A stretch of DNA of 64,000 nt from contig SSNP01000386.1 of assembly GCA_006937955.1 (NCBI GenBank), positions 62,001 to 126,000 on the forward strand, read 5' to 3'. A model generated the notes under the pieces. It was given only the letters and a program-made list of their open reading frames with translations, had not been told where the DNA came from and made no database searches. The position numbers and the translations under genes are program-made. Source of the stretch: Pachypanchax playfairii (lineage: Eukaryota > Chordata > Actinopteri > Cyprinodontiformes > Aplocheilidae). Positions 31,588 to 43,087 of this stretch are shown one piece after another; position 1 is the stretch's first letter, and each line of letters opens with the position of its first letter.

Positions 31588-32093
31588 GATCTTGAGACGT
31601 GGTCAATCATCTGATAATAAAAAACATGGCTGAAAAGAGCCTCTAGTGTGTTTTTATTAATTTTTTTAAAATGATTGTTTTTCATTAAAGTAAAAACATT
31701 AATTCCCTTGTGTATGAATTTAGACCCAAAGACTAAGAAATACTTGTTTTAGAAAACTTCTGACACATTTCTGTGGATGAAAAACACTTTGGTCAGAAGA
31801 CATGTTCATGAACTCTCACTCTGCGGTTCATTCAAAACCACAAAGACCTTTCTGCTGGTGCTGCAACCTTCACATTTGTATTTGTGTTCAATGAACACAA
31901 GCTTTTCCTAAGAGACAGAGAAAACGTAACCATGTGTTTCAGTTGAGTCACAGAGGATTTAAAAAGATCAAAGTCCGAGTCCCGAAATGTTGATACTTTC
32001 TCTTCTGTTTCCTGGAAATCAGGTACTTCACATAAAGGGGGTTACAGTTTGTTCTGCACGTAAGACTCACCACATAGCCATCAGTCTGTAGCT
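31588..32093. other. Upstream region of GIMAP gene 1
   Basis: No coding exon or repeat family recognised. It leads into the interferon-type motif and the first exon. Confidence 0.5.
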
Positions 32094-32111
32094 GAAAGTG
32101 AAAGTGAAAGT
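32094..32111 (+). promoter_or_regulatory. ISRE/IRF-type element upstream of GIMAP gene 1
   Basis: GAAAGTGAAAGTGAAAGT is three GAAA cores at 6-bp spacing, matching the IRF/ISRE pattern GAAANNGAAA. It lies 105 bp before the first ATG. A TATTAAAG sequence near 32148 could act as a TATA element. Interferon control is inferred from the motif alone. Confidence 0.65.
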
Positions 32112-32216
32112 ATGTGGGTGTGGTCTGCAGCCAGCTGTGGGTCTGTATTAAAGCTTCATGCAGTCTGCTGTACTTCAGCTGAGCACCTCTCACTTCATCT
32201 GATCAAGGACCTGAAC

Positions 32217-34038
32217 ATGTTCAACCCAAACATGGCCAGCAACTTTGGTAAGTAAAGTGTATGTTGTGTGACAGAGACCACTGTGAGGTCCAGTTTGTGC
32301 AGCTGCTCCAGCAGGAACTGGCTGCTTTATTTCATCACTTACAAACATTTACACTGAGTCACTTTGTGTTTTCAGTCTTTCAGTCTTCTTTCAGCACAAC
32401 TGCAGTAGAATATTGTATGTTCTGTTTACAGAGGCAACAGAAAACCTGAGATTTTGTTTAATTATTGACCTTAAATTCTGTCAGAACTAAAGTCTTGATC
32501 CATCACTCAGAAGAGTCAGATCGTTTTAGTCTTTATTCTTCTTTTGTTAAACTATTTGGAATTTATTGAACTCTGTTTCACAAATCTGTGAAGCCTCAAA
32601 CACAATGAATGAATCCATGTTGTGTTGATACATAACAGACAACGTAACCTTTTAAGTATTTCTTACAATATGTTGCTAACAAGTATCACTTTCCATTTTG
32701 TTCAAATCTCCAACAAATGATGCATATTCATCATGTCACTGGCTCATCCTTTGAGTTTAAGTGCTTTTAAAAAGCTTGAGTTAACTGGAGTAAAAACTCT
32801 AAAACCTTCTTGTTTGGTACAAAAACTGTTTATACGTATTAAATAGTTTTTCCATGAGGAGGAAAGCCTGAAAAAATATGAAACCCTTATAGTCTCAGTT
32901 TATGTTGGTCAGCTTTGCTGTAGCCTGTTCACGTTTACATGAATAAATGATCTTCTTCACAGGAACCACCTGGACCAACGACAATGAGCTGAGGATCGTG
33001 ATGGTGGGAAAGACTGGAAAAGGAAAAAGTGCCTCAGGAAACACCATTCTGGGCCGCGAGTGCTTTCAGTCCAAGTTTGGTGCCAAGTCCCTGACTGTCT
33101 ACTGCTCCAAAAACCACACTGAGGTGGACGGGCATCAGGTTGCAGTCATCGACACTCCAGGCCTGTTCGACACAAGGTTTGACCAAGTTAAAACAAGCAA
33201 GGATCTGAGTCAGTGCATCTCCTTTGCTGCTCCTGGACCCCATATCTTCCTGGTGGTCATCGCACTGGGCAGATTCACTGAAGAGGAAAAGCAGACAGTG
33301 CAGAGGATTCAAGAAGTCTTTGGAGATGCTGCAGACAGATACAGCATGGTTCTCTTTACTCATGGAGATCTCCTTGAAGACACCATAGAAGAATTCTTGG
33401 CCGAAAGTTCAGAGCTACAGGAACTTGTGGCCAGATGTAACGGGCAGTATCACGTCTTCAACAATAAGCTGAAGGATAAGAAGCCTCAGGTCACTGAGTT
33501 GCTGAGGAAGATCCAAAATATTGTGAAGAAAAATGGAGGAAGCCACTACACCAATGAGATGTTCCAAGAGGCTGAGAGGGTGATTGAGGAGAAGAAGCAA
33601 CAAATCCTGAAGGAGAAAGAAGAGAAAATACGCAAAGAAAAAGAAGAACTGGAGAGAAAAATACAGGAAAAGTACGAGAAAGAGATGCAGAAAATGAACC
33701 AGCAGCTCCAGGTTGAGAGAAAGAGGGAGAAGAAGGAGAGAGAAGAAGAGATGAAGAGGGTGAGAGAGGAAATGAATGAGGAGAGAAGGAAGGAGATGGA
33801 GATGAGAGCAGTAGAACGAGAGAGAGAAAGAGAGAACAGAGAGAAAGAAATAGCAGACATGATGAATAAATTAAAGGAGGAACATGAGAAAGAAATTCAG
33901 GACCAAACAAACAAGCTGCAGTCTAAGTATGAAGCTGAGGCCAGAACTCAAGCTGAAGAAAATAATCCCTTTTATCACCTGATACAAGCTGGTAAACACT
34001 TTGTCAGTTTTTTTAAGGGCTTGTTTTCTTCTAAATAA
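32217..34038 (+). CDS. GIMAP (AIG1-family) immune GTPase, gene 1
   Basis: GTP-binding protein of the GIMAP/IAN family, which acts at intracellular membranes of lymphocytes and other immune cells. Two exons, 32217-32247 and 32963-34038, joined at phase 1, give 368 aa. G1 is GKTGKGKS (about 26-33), G3 DTPG (74-77), the G4 position FTHGD (about 142-146), and the RCN motif near 168 matches the GIMAP G5 area. Residues from about 205 to 340 are a highly charged Lys/Glu/Arg coiled coil. The end, HLIQAGKHFVSFFKGLFSSK, is a hydrophobic/amphipathic helix that may touch membranes. A second in-frame ATG at 32232 (MASNFG) matches the first-exon start of gene 2 and may be the true start. The stop overlaps AATAAA (34034-34039). 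Confidence 0.93.
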
Positions 34039-34440
34039 AGTTATGAGAGCTGGAAAAGCAGGATACGCCCTTCAAAATAAAATTCAAAACATGATAACTA
34101 AGAAATAAATCCTGGAAAGTAAATTCTTTTTTACTTTTTTCTTATTAAATGTTTGTTTTGTTGCTAAGTAAGTTGTTTAATGTCAGAGTCATCTACAGCT
34201 TCAATATATTGATTTAAATGTCATGAAAGTTTTGATATGTGATTCTCTAATTTTGACTTTATAAAACTCTCATTTACCCTCAATCTGGAGGCTTTTGTTA
34301 ATAATAACATCTGATGATAAAGATAAATCTCACTGTGTGTTTCTGCCTGTTTTGTTTTACTCCTGTTGGTTTGTTTTGTTCTGTGACTTTTGCTGTTGCA
34401 ATAAGAAAATGGCCCCACTGAGAGACAATAAAGGTTTTGG
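34039..34440 (+). other. 3' flank of GIMAP gene 1
   Basis: Several AATAAA-type signals (34034, about 34075, about 34104 and about 34424) could serve for polyadenylation. No further coding sequence. Confidence 0.55.
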
Positions 34441-35140
34441 CAACACTTTACAATAATGATCCCACAATTTGCGTACCTACTACTTACCTATTAAGGAACT
34501 AGTGAGGAACGAATCATGGATTCATGATTCATTAATGATTAGCTGAGCTTCACACTCACCCCAAAATCAAATATATTAGTTACTGATTCATGAATGATTA
34601 TTTAATGATTGATCCATCATAAAATATCTATACACCTGATCAGTCACTAATGACTCACCTGAGAATGTATTGAAAATGTACGTAATTCTTAATAATTCTG
34701 AAAACTGTGTGAGTTTTTATGCGTGAGGCAACATTTAACATGTCAGATTCAACAGTACACACATGCAGCCCCACACTAAACATTTTTTTTATGACAATAT
34801 AATCAGCTAGTACTGGAGAAACCTTGGTCAGTCCATGGTCATAACATCCTGTATTGACATATAAAGCAGAGGTTTACATATGATAGAACATATATTTCCT
34901 TCTATCTTCCCCTGGACAGGTAAAGTCTGCAGTCAGGACTGGCTTCTCTCAGAAAAATCTTGAATTTGGCTGTTTCACTTCCTCCCAGTTGTTCCAGTTG
35001 CACGTCAGCTTACTGAATGCATGATATTCAGTCCTGAAGTCTAAAGTAAAGTAAAAATAAAAATTAATAGTATGATAGTTTAATAACAGAACACCATACA
35101 TAAAATTACATAATTGTTTTATAGATAATTTGTTGTTTAC

Positions 35141-35309
35141 CTTGAACAGTCCACATAGCTTGTACTTCCTTCCAGAAGGAAGCTGTGGTCTGACACATCA
35201 AACCTCTGTCTTTTAAGAGGTGTGGAGCTGGACTGAGGAATTTCAGGGATTGTAATCAAGCCCTCTGTAGCACAGGACACGCTCCGGTTTGGGGTTCTGG
35301 CTTGGGTGG
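35141..35309 (-). pseudogene. Exon-like coding piece in the 4.1-kb element
   Basis: The minus strand has a TATATATAG acceptor, an open stretch containing TPLKRQRFDVSDHSFLLEGS, and a TTCAAG/GTAAAC donor. It resembles an exon of a transposon-encoded protein, but no domain is recognised. A (TA)n run forms the upstream intron edge. Confidence 0.35.
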
Positions 35310-35474
35310 CTATATATATATATATATATAAAAAATAAAAAAAACACACATTTATATTAGCACAAGGTTGAACAACCAGCACAACCATACATGTCTAATT
35401 AGTTTTATGGGTTCGGCAATATAAATCATGTGTAATATGATGTTACCATGCACACAGTACAACACAGAACCAGC

Positions 35475-36408
35475 CAGGGCCGGAGTGGGACTCATCTTCA
35501 GCCCTGGAGTTCCACGTCTCAGACCGGCCCATTTTAGATCACAACCTATTATTATTAAAACCATCAAATCTTAACCTTACATCTTAAATCTACAATGGTA
35601 CACTGTTACATAAAGCCTTAATTCACTGTAATTGATTTAGCAATATTTGATGAGGATAAGAAAAAAATGTATATTCTGTGACTGAGTGTGATTGAAACTA
35701 TCAACAGACTCATAGAAAGTGGTTATCCAATGCTTGCTAGTTCACATACTCTGTTCCAACAGCTCACCTGCTCCTACCAGCCTACTGACAGGAGCATCTC
35801 CTCATCACTTCCTGGCTCTGCATCATATTTTTAGGTCATAACTCAGTACAAGCTCCCTTTTTACAAACAATTCTGATCAATTCAGTTTCACAAATGTAGT
35901 GCTGAATTGTCCAGCATCTGAGGATACTTAGCAGGCCTCCAGACTTTATTATATTAATATTCAGTCAGTGGGTAATACTATCTGCCCAATTGTGGGTTCA
36001 TGGCTGGTGCTTGGTGGATCTTGCTTCTGACTCAAGCCTGCTGTTTGTAACAGCAGCTTGTTTTAATGGAAAAGCTGCCAATTTTTTGCACATTTAGCTG
36101 CGTTTCCAGAACTTTTCTCTATAAATCCAGCCTTCTCCACACCACCTTTCTACTCTACGTCTGTAAACACAGCTGGACGAGCTCACTAACGTGTTACGTC
36201 AGGTGCTACTGAGAGAAAAAAAAACAAAAAAAAAACAGAGCCGACAGTGGAGACGGCCCAGGACCAGGTAGCAGCGTAGGTTACGTGATCAACACAGAAA
36301 CATGACTAAACACCGGCCCGCAAAAAAGAAAAGAAAAAGGGAGGGAGGGAGCGATCACCGGACCACCAGGAATTGTCCCGGTCCTCCCGATTAGCCACTC
36401 CGGGCCTG
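35475..36408. mobile_element. hAT-type non-autonomous element, 934 bp
   Basis: Ends CAGGGCCGGAGTGG and CCACTCCGGGCCTG. Flanks GAACCAGC (35467-35474) and AAACCAGC (36409-36416) match at 7 of 8 bases, consistent with an aged 8-bp hAT duplication. It is nested in the 4.1-kb element. Confidence 0.75.
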
Positions 36409-36691
36409 AAACCAGCACCCCGGTATAAAATATCAACACAATGTGGATAGTGGATATAACATGCCTGTACCTTTGTAGCTCAGTGTCATAACGCCCAGAC
36501 TCGTTCATATTGTAATTTAGCAGTTGCATGACTGAAATACTAGATACTATTCAAAGCTGACAGAACAAGGTAATATACGAGTGTCTCACACTGCAGGTAT
36601 AAACCACAAACACTGCTATTATCACTGCTGTAATCAACCTTGGTAAAACGTAATTCTTAGCAGTTTTTAGCTCCTTATTTTGCTCACTCAC

Positions 36692-36826
36692 CTCAGACTG
36701 GTGCCTTAAATCCTCGTTGGCGGGGCAGCAGTCTCGGTGGCCTTTAGCTCTGCCGTGTAAAAGCAACGGGACAGTCTCCCTCTTCAGAACCAGCTTCTTC
36801 ACAAAGCCTCGTTCATGCTCCAGCAA
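36692..36826 (-). pseudogene. Second exon-like piece in the 4.1-kb element
   Basis: The minus-strand open stretch contains HERGFVKKLVLKRE and HGRAKGHRDCCPANEDLRHQ, ending at a CTGAG/GTGAGT donor. Together with 35141-35309 it may be part of a spliced transposon gene. Function unknown. Confidence 0.35.
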
Positions 36827-37081
36827 GTTGGTGAAGGAATCGCGGGTAAAATGTTGTCTGCAAACTCCGGCATATAATTTTCTACACTAAATATTGGAAC
36901 TAAAATCTAAGTTAATAACGCTAACTAAATGCTGTGCTATCAAATCGCTAACCTGAAAATCGAAGACGTTTGCAGTTCTCTCTATTCAAACTCCAGCTCG
37001 ATACGAGGCGTGTCTACGGCTGAGCCGTTTTTATACTCGGCAGCGGCAGAGCTGCCACGTCACAAAATCTTCAGAACCTCA

Positions 37082-37298
37082 GAGCCAATCAGCAAATTGG
37101 ACGCGAAATTTGAATGCAGTACACTGTTTAACCTTAGGAGGGAGCCACACAGACGTTTTTGGGCTTAAAGTTAAGATTTTAACAAATATGCACTAAAATA
37201 TCAAAATAATGACAGGGACATGTAGTTAAGACTACTAGACACCCATTTAGACAGTTTATCAGCAAAAAAAAGTTGATTTGGGGGTTAGTTGCACTTTA
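37082..37298 (+). repeat. TTAA-type repeat end, copy 2
   Basis: The counterpart of 24716-24935, ending GGGGGTTAGTTGCACTTTAA. It may belong with the exon-like pieces to its left as one TTAA-targeted element. Confidence 0.6.
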
Positions 37299-37945
37299 AA
37301 GTAAAAGACTAAACTGCATAGAGTTAGGTTAATGTAAAATGTTAATGCGAATTTTTTGTTAAATTCTTAATAGAAATTGAAAATATTTTTTTCAAACATT
37401 GGTTTTACATAAACTCATCTATGCAAATGTTTTATTGACAGTCATTTAATTGGATTTATGCAGCAACACCCAAAAAGGTTTTTACTTTACTTCAGGGGTC
37501 ACGCAAAGCTTAAGTAATAGTAAGTTGCTGATTAGGTAATAATTCATGAATAATCATCAGGTTTTACTGTAGTCCTGCAGAGCTACTGAATGAGAACTTT
37601 TTCTGCTGAATTCTGCAGTCTGCTCTAACTTGGTCTTATCTTGTTTTGGCTGGGCAGAAGGTCAACACTTTAAACTCCCTTGAGGAGAATACAGATGGGA
37701 CACTTGGTTCCCCTCCCCTCCCCTTCTCACTCCAAATGCTGGAGCTGGAGTAAAGACTCGCAAGGTCAACGACTTCCTGAAAAAAACATCTGAGAGCGTT
37801 GCTCAGCGAAAGTGTTTACATTCTTGCAACACATTCACATAGTCATACATCGCAGACACACCCCTCAATGACCTCACCGTGTGTGCGTGGTATCTGTTTA
37901 CCCCCCCGGGGTGTTTTTTTGTGCTTCCATCCAGCGCAACCCCCC

Positions 37946-37955
37946 NNNNNNNNNN
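37946..37955. other. Assembly gap (10 N) beside poly-C
   Basis: Ten Ns are followed by a run of more than 30 C. The open frames crossing it are meaningless. The true length is unknown. Confidence 0.99.
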
Positions 37956-37994
<39 letters not shown>

Positions 37995-38084
37995 GGGTGT
38001 AAGGAACCTTTTTTTAACTCCTCTAACCTGATGTAGTCTCATTCAACTTTTTTCTAACACATAGGTTAGGCACATAGGCTTGCT

Positions 38085-38275
38085 TATGTACTGTATATGT
38101 ATGTATGTATGTATTCTCCTGTGTGACCTTGGGTGACCTGAGCAATGTGCACCAGCCTCAAGGGCCTGGCTGCCGGGAGAGTGACTGTCAAGCTGTTCTC
38201 TATATCTCCATTTCATTTCCCCCCGTGGGACAATAAAGGCATATCAAATCAAATCAAACTGTGTTTTGCGAATAT
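38085..38275 (+). mobile_element. 3' tail of a non-LTR retrotransposon
   Basis: GTATGTATGTATGTAT is followed by a unique stretch and the ending GGGACAATAAAGGCATATC with an (AAATC)n tail. This is a common form of fish LINE 3' end. No coding part remains. Confidence 0.55.
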
Positions 38276-38550
38276 GTTACCCTTGCAACAATACTCATCA
38301 TCAAGGAATAAATTCTGAGTCATCAGTAGGTGACTCATTGATGAATCATTAGTGCCTAAATAGGTAACTAGTCATTTTATGACAAATCAAGCATTAAGTA
38401 ATCATTCATGAATCAGGAGCTAACCAGTCCGATGTAAGGTGAAGCTTAGGTAATGATTAATGAATCTTTAATCCATGATTCGTTCCTCACTAGTTCCTTA
38501 GTTGGTAAGCAGTAGGTATGCAAATTTTGGAATCATTATTGGGATCATTT

Positions 38551-40643
38551 GTACCCACAGTAGAAAATAAGACCAAATATCCATGTAACATAAAGAGCTA
38601 CTCATGAAAGAATGAAAAACAGAAATACAATGATACAGAGACAGAAAGAAAGAGCAGGGATCAGTTGGGTTTAATAAACTAAGTTTAAATATTTTTTAGG
38701 TCAACAGAGAGACAATAACTTATAATATCCTGTTCTTACTGTTAAGTCTTAGGGTTTTGTTTCAGTATTATTGGAGTGTTTTGTTTTTCGGTGGTTTTGC
38801 TTTCCCTCATGGTTTTGGTTGGGTCGTCCTCTCCTTCTTTGTCCCCTGTCCAATCATAGGTTCATGTTCTGCTTTTATTTCGCAGTACTTGTATTTCCGG
38901 TTTTCCCTCCGTTTGTGTTAGGTTCCTTGATTGTTTTATTGTGTCAACTTTCTGTGTATTTCCTGTGTTTCTAATCCCAGTGTTCTCCCCCGTTGCTTAT
39001 CGTTTCAGGAGTTTTGTAATCAGTTTAGTTTGTATTTAAGTTAGTTCTCCTCAGTTAGTCTTTGTTCGTCTTATTTAACTCAGTCCTGTCGTCCACTCCC
39101 TGGGCTTGGGTCCTTAATACCAAACCTGCACTGAGCTCATGTCACTTCCTTTTGTCCCATCAATGTTTCACTAATAATAACTATAAGCTGTAACACACAC
39201 AAACTGGAACTCTATAGACATACTGTATAAATAAGACTGAGTTAGACACCAAGACTAAACAGAGTATTATATGAAAACAAAGACTATAAAGCCAATTAAC
39301 ACACAAACACAGATTGTGTGAAAAGAGATAGTTTTGTAACCTTGTGCTGTAAGCTAGATTCTCGTGAGATTTGGAGTTTTCCAAACCCACAAACTCGACA
39401 TGATACATACAATGATCTGGCAGACCCAGGTTAGTAGTTTTGTCCACAAATCACAAATACCTCTATATACTTCGATTATTTTACATATTTTAAATCAAAC
39501 CTGAATAAAATGTTTTGTAATATTTTCCTTTGTTCCTTTTAACATTTTCCTCAGATACTATTCAGTGTGTGTCTCTAATCAGTTTTATAGTTTTTAAACT
39601 ATTAGTTTTGTCTGATTTCTAAAGTTTTTTCTACCTCTCCTTCACCTGTCCTGCACCTGTAGTTGAACTTGTGGTGGCAAGCATATCAGTTTGGCACATT
39701 TACTGCCTCCTTTGCAACATTTTAGCCTTTTTCTCGCAGCGTTTCTGCGTCCCGTGTGTTTTTCCAGTTTATCCCGTCCCAATCACTTTTTCTCCAGCTT
39801 GCTCATGCAGGGAGGGTTTTTATTGGATGAGCCTACTGTCCTTCAAGGAATTCAACCAATGGGCCATTGCCATCGATGAAATTGATTTATAATGTATTTG
39901 GGGGGTTAATTATGACAGCCCAGTCTGGACCGGCCCAAAAGTGCGAGTCGGTCCACCAGGCATTACCCGGTACGACAGATGGCCAGTCCAGGCCTGGTTC
40001 ATATGATGGAATATAATCATTAAGCTTGACTAATCAAATCTGTGTTTTCAGAATCTTCAGTTAATTTTTCACATCTCAAATACACAGATACAGAGCTCAA
40101 AAATGACAAAGTTCTAACACTTCAATACCAAATTAACTCAGATTTTTGTGCCACACATTTATTGTGAATCACCAGAACAAGGGGATTTGGAGATTTTCAA
40201 GGGGATTTAAATTTGAGTAGTAGCATCAACACTGGACCCTGTTACAGCTGAGTCAGACTGCAGTTACAGACTCTGTTTACAGGAAGACACAGAGCTGCAG
40301 CTACACAGGAGGAGCAGGCAGGAAACCTAGCAGTTCACAAGAAGAGCTTTTCACAGAAATGGGTCGGTGGGGGGTTGGGATTGTGTAAGCAATAAACCCG
40401 GAGGCATGTCAGAGTTTTATACCTAAGATGAAGAAATGCTGATAATGAAATGGTGATTAACAAACAGGCCAAATCAGCTATTTTTAGTATTTTTTTATTT
40501 ACATAGAAAAATTGCAATGCTTTTTTAAAGGTAATATTGCAATGGTAATATCTAATTTCTGAGGGTTATTAATAAGTGTGCTGCAAGAAGAAACAGTGTG
40601 ATCTTTGTATGTTCCCCCTTAGAACCACGTGACTGAAGTTATG
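38551..40643. other. Region upstream of GIMAP gene 2 exon 1; possible LTR remnant
   Basis: No exon found. About 38755-39130, T-rich and ending CTGGGCTTGGGTCCTTAAT, resembles a degraded LTR. About 39920-40010 contains GGCCCAAAAGTGCGAG and CAGGCCTGG, a fragment of another dispersed repeat. The rest is unassigned. Confidence 0.4.
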
Positions 40644-40655
40644 TTTCACTTTCAC
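40644..40655 (-). promoter_or_regulatory. ISRE-like element upstream of GIMAP gene 2 exon 1
   Basis: TTTCACTTTCAC matches the ISRE core TTTCNNTTTC, in the opposite orientation to the motif at gene 1. It ends 63 bp before the ATG at 40719. Confidence 0.6.
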
Positions 40656-40718
40656 TATGAATTAGTTGGTGTTCATTGTCGAGTGAAGCAGCAGAATCTA
40701 AATTCATCACCAGATTCA

Positions 40719-40737
40719 ATGGCCAGCAAATACTGCA
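40719..40737 (+). CDS. Probable first coding exon of GIMAP gene 2
   Basis: ATGGCCAGCAAATACTGCA, then a GTGAGTAAAG donor. It encodes MASKYC plus one base. Gene 1's first exon contains the similar ATGGCCAGCAAC and also ends at phase 1. Joining to the acceptor at 58056/58057 keeps the frame and gives K-P-N-N-D-E-L-R, colinear with gene 1. The joint would need a 17.3-kb intron. No transcript evidence is available, so the linkage is inferred. Confidence 0.6.
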
Positions 40738-41174
40738 GTGAGTAAAGTTTAAAAATATTAAGTATCAATTTAAATAAAATGTAAATATATTATTAATATA
40801 TTATTCTTGTTAGTTAATTTGATTTCCAGACCAGATCTATATTAGTAAAATGAGGACTAAGCATGTTTGTATAGAACAATGCTGGTTAATACCAAAAAAA
40901 TTTAACTCTTGATTTCAGTTATGTTGTAATTTTTCTAATCCAGTGGTTAAAATTACTTTACTTTTTATGCCAACAGTAACTCTGACCAGATTTTGCAGTA
41001 AAATACCAAACACTGTTTTTATGCTAAAATTATTAAGGCATTGATTTCACTTTTTTTTTTACATATTTCAGTGGAGCTCTCAGACATGTAAAACAAAAAA
41101 AAAATGTCAAAGAAAGAAAAACAAAAACAGAGCAACCAACCTGCATATAACAATGTTAATGTCACTTAAATAAA

Positions 41175-41412
41175 CTAGAAAAGCAGTCAGAGAGCGCAGA
41201 CCTCCGCCAAGTGGACATATTAAGTACTATGTCCGTATCCTTAAAAAAATTCCTGGATCCAGACAGTAATTCGGATCACCACCAAAATCTAACTGATTCT
41301 TCTTTGGGTCATTTCTGACCTTTTCTAAAGATTTCATCAAAATCCATCCATTAGTTTTTGAGTTATCCTGCTAACAGACAGACAGACTCAGACCTCCTTG
41401 GCAGAGGTAAAA
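41175..41412 (+). repeat. Dispersed repeat (GACCTCCGCCAAG family), copy 2
   Basis: Close match to 6691-6935, with GCAGACCTCCGCCAAGTGGA and TTATCCTGCTAACAGACAGA, ending GGCAGAGGTAA. Confidence 0.75.
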
Positions 41413-41443
41413 AAAAAAACACGAGTAATGACACACTGCTTAA

Positions 41444-41898
41444 AGGTGCATTTTGTAAGAATTAGACCTTGTGGTCAGATCCAAGTCCTGTAGTTCCCCC
41501 ACCCCCTCCCCTCCCTGATGTTTCTGCTGGGTTGCCAGTTCCAATGTTGATCCTGGTTTAGTTTCTCTTGTATTAGTTCAGTTTTTGGGAAGGATGTGGT
41601 GGTTTCTTCGGTTTACTACAAGTTACCTCAGGGCTGCTTCTTTTACTCTTTGCTGCTGGTAGTTGTGAAATTCCAGCTGCTTGTGTTGAAGACTTGGTAA
41701 CCTGCAGGTTGACATGTGATTCACTATGGAACCAGTGGAATAGTTATTGTAAACAATGATTCTGTCCTGGAACAGAAACTAGAGACCACCCAGCTGACTG
41801 AGATCCAGATCTGTTACAATATAACTTTACTTTCATCATCAGAGGAACATTAAACTGTTGGGTTAGTGTTTCACTGTAACATTCTACATACTGTACCT
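41444..41898. mobile_element. TTAA-flanked MITE, 455 bp
   Basis: Ends AGGTGCATTTTGTAAGAAT and ATTCTACATACTGTACCT are imperfect inverted repeats, flanked by TTAA (41440-41443 and 41899-41902). Non-coding. Confidence 0.75.
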
Positions 41899-42289
41899 TT
41901 AACACACAATATTTATAGTGGCTGTAACATCATCTAACGTGAAGCAGAATAAAGAAATAACACAAAGTTCTCGAACTGTGTCTTTATACAGCCATCTTCT
42001 GCAGGCAACTGCTTTTCAGTTTACAGCTTCACTTTTTTGTTGCATTCAGTGTCCCTACACAACATAAGGATTCTCATATATCACAGTGGCAGCTTCAGCC
42101 CAAGTTAGTGTGTCTGTGAACACCTGTTGTTCACCATCTCTCAACCTCGTAAATATAACACTGTTCCTAAGAGTGAAATAATTGTGTTCTGAGTCTGGAT
42201 AAGCACAATGTTTGTTATAACGGTGGGGGGGTTGACAAGTTGCATGTGGGCACATACTACTAAGTGAACACCTGAGTGCAGAAGAATTT

Positions 42290-42570
42290 CAACATTGAAT
42301 ATTTTAATAATGAAGTGCAAAAAAACCACAGCTCCATCTCACAGGCCCTTAAGCGGACCACGAGAGACCGAGCCCCAGGACACCCAAGGACCTCCCAAGG
42401 CAGAGGAGCCCCAAGAAGAACAGCGCGGCCCAAACCACAACCCCTCCAGACAAAAAACCAGGCCCCGACAAGATGCCGCTGGGAGCGAGCCAGCACACTT
42501 CCAAGGGCCAAGCCCCGAACCCCAAGGACCACCAGTGCACCAGCAGGGCAGCATAAATCATCAGAACACC
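42290..42570. other. Proline/glutamine-type GC-rich repeat, possibly LINE-derived
   Basis: CCCAAGG- and GCCCCAAG-rich sequence similar in style to 57020-57130, just before a LINE RT fragment there. The overlapping long open frames on both strands reflect composition, not genes. Confidence 0.35.
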
Positions 42571-42589
42571 AGCTTTGCAGGTCATTCCA

Positions 42590-42960
42590 AGTGTAGCCTT
42601 GCCAATATTTACTCTGGTGTTACCTCTTTTCCAGTCTTGCTCACACTTTCTTTGCCTCGCCTCAGAAGACATTACTCTTTTCTTTTTTCTTTCAAGTTCC
42701 GAAATGGTGCTAGCGAGAAGCAAACTCTGGTCAGTGAGCTGAAAAAGCTAACTGCTAGCCTTTATAGGAGTCTTAAATGTCCCTTATCATGCTATTTTAT
42801 AGCTTTAAATGTCTGGGATAGGCACATATATGACACAATGTTACAGTTGGTATTATATAGTCTTAATTCGTCCTTCAGTTGTCTCAAGTTATTCTTCGAC
42901 CAAGAAGTTTACCTCAGTTTCCTAGCACCCTCCCAATGAGTGTCGCCCCTCAAGCTGCCT
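42590..42960 (-). pseudogene. Transposon-derived coding fragment (unassigned)
   Basis: The minus strand contains ELERKKKRVMSSEARQRKCE followed by RGNTRVNIGKATLG. The Arg-rich RQR..RVNIG pattern recalls N-terminal regions of repeated fish genes tied to DNA transposons, but I cannot name the family. The frame runs into the GC-rich repeat. Confidence 0.3.
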
Positions 42961-43087
42961 GAATAAAATGGTGAATAAATCCCGGATCTCTTGAAGCCAA
43001 ACGTACATTTTCACAGAGACATTTATAAAAAGTAAACTACTACAAAATGGTGGTGCAGCTCGGGGTGTGTGTATTTAATCTGCAGGG

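Larger units (their letters stand above)
34441..38550. mobile_element. 4.1-kb element with about 240-bp inverted ends
   Basis: The left end (34441 to about 34680) and right end (about 38290-38550) are inverted copies sharing AAGGAACTAGTGAGGAACGA and CATGAATGATTA. The ACTTTACAATAATG start is typical of fish non-autonomous DNA elements. The interior contains a hAT insertion, a TTAA-type repeat end, exon-like pieces on the minus strand, a LINE tail and the assembly gap. Superfamily unknown. Confidence 0.7.

Noticed and set aside
33491..33910. Minus-strand open frames over the GIMAP coiled-coil regions (also 58500-59117)
   Set aside because: They arise because GAA/AAG/GAG repeats read in reverse as TTC/CTT/CTC. 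Low-complexity Phe/Ser/Leu strings with no protein features.
37799..38042. Open frames crossing the poly-C and N gap
   Set aside because: Pro/Gly strings and X residues from poly-C and Ns.
42276..42939. Proline/glutamine-rich gene on the + strand
   Set aside because: Overlapping long frames occur on both strands in a GC-rich repeat. No start context, and a similar sequence precedes a LINE fragment near 57020.
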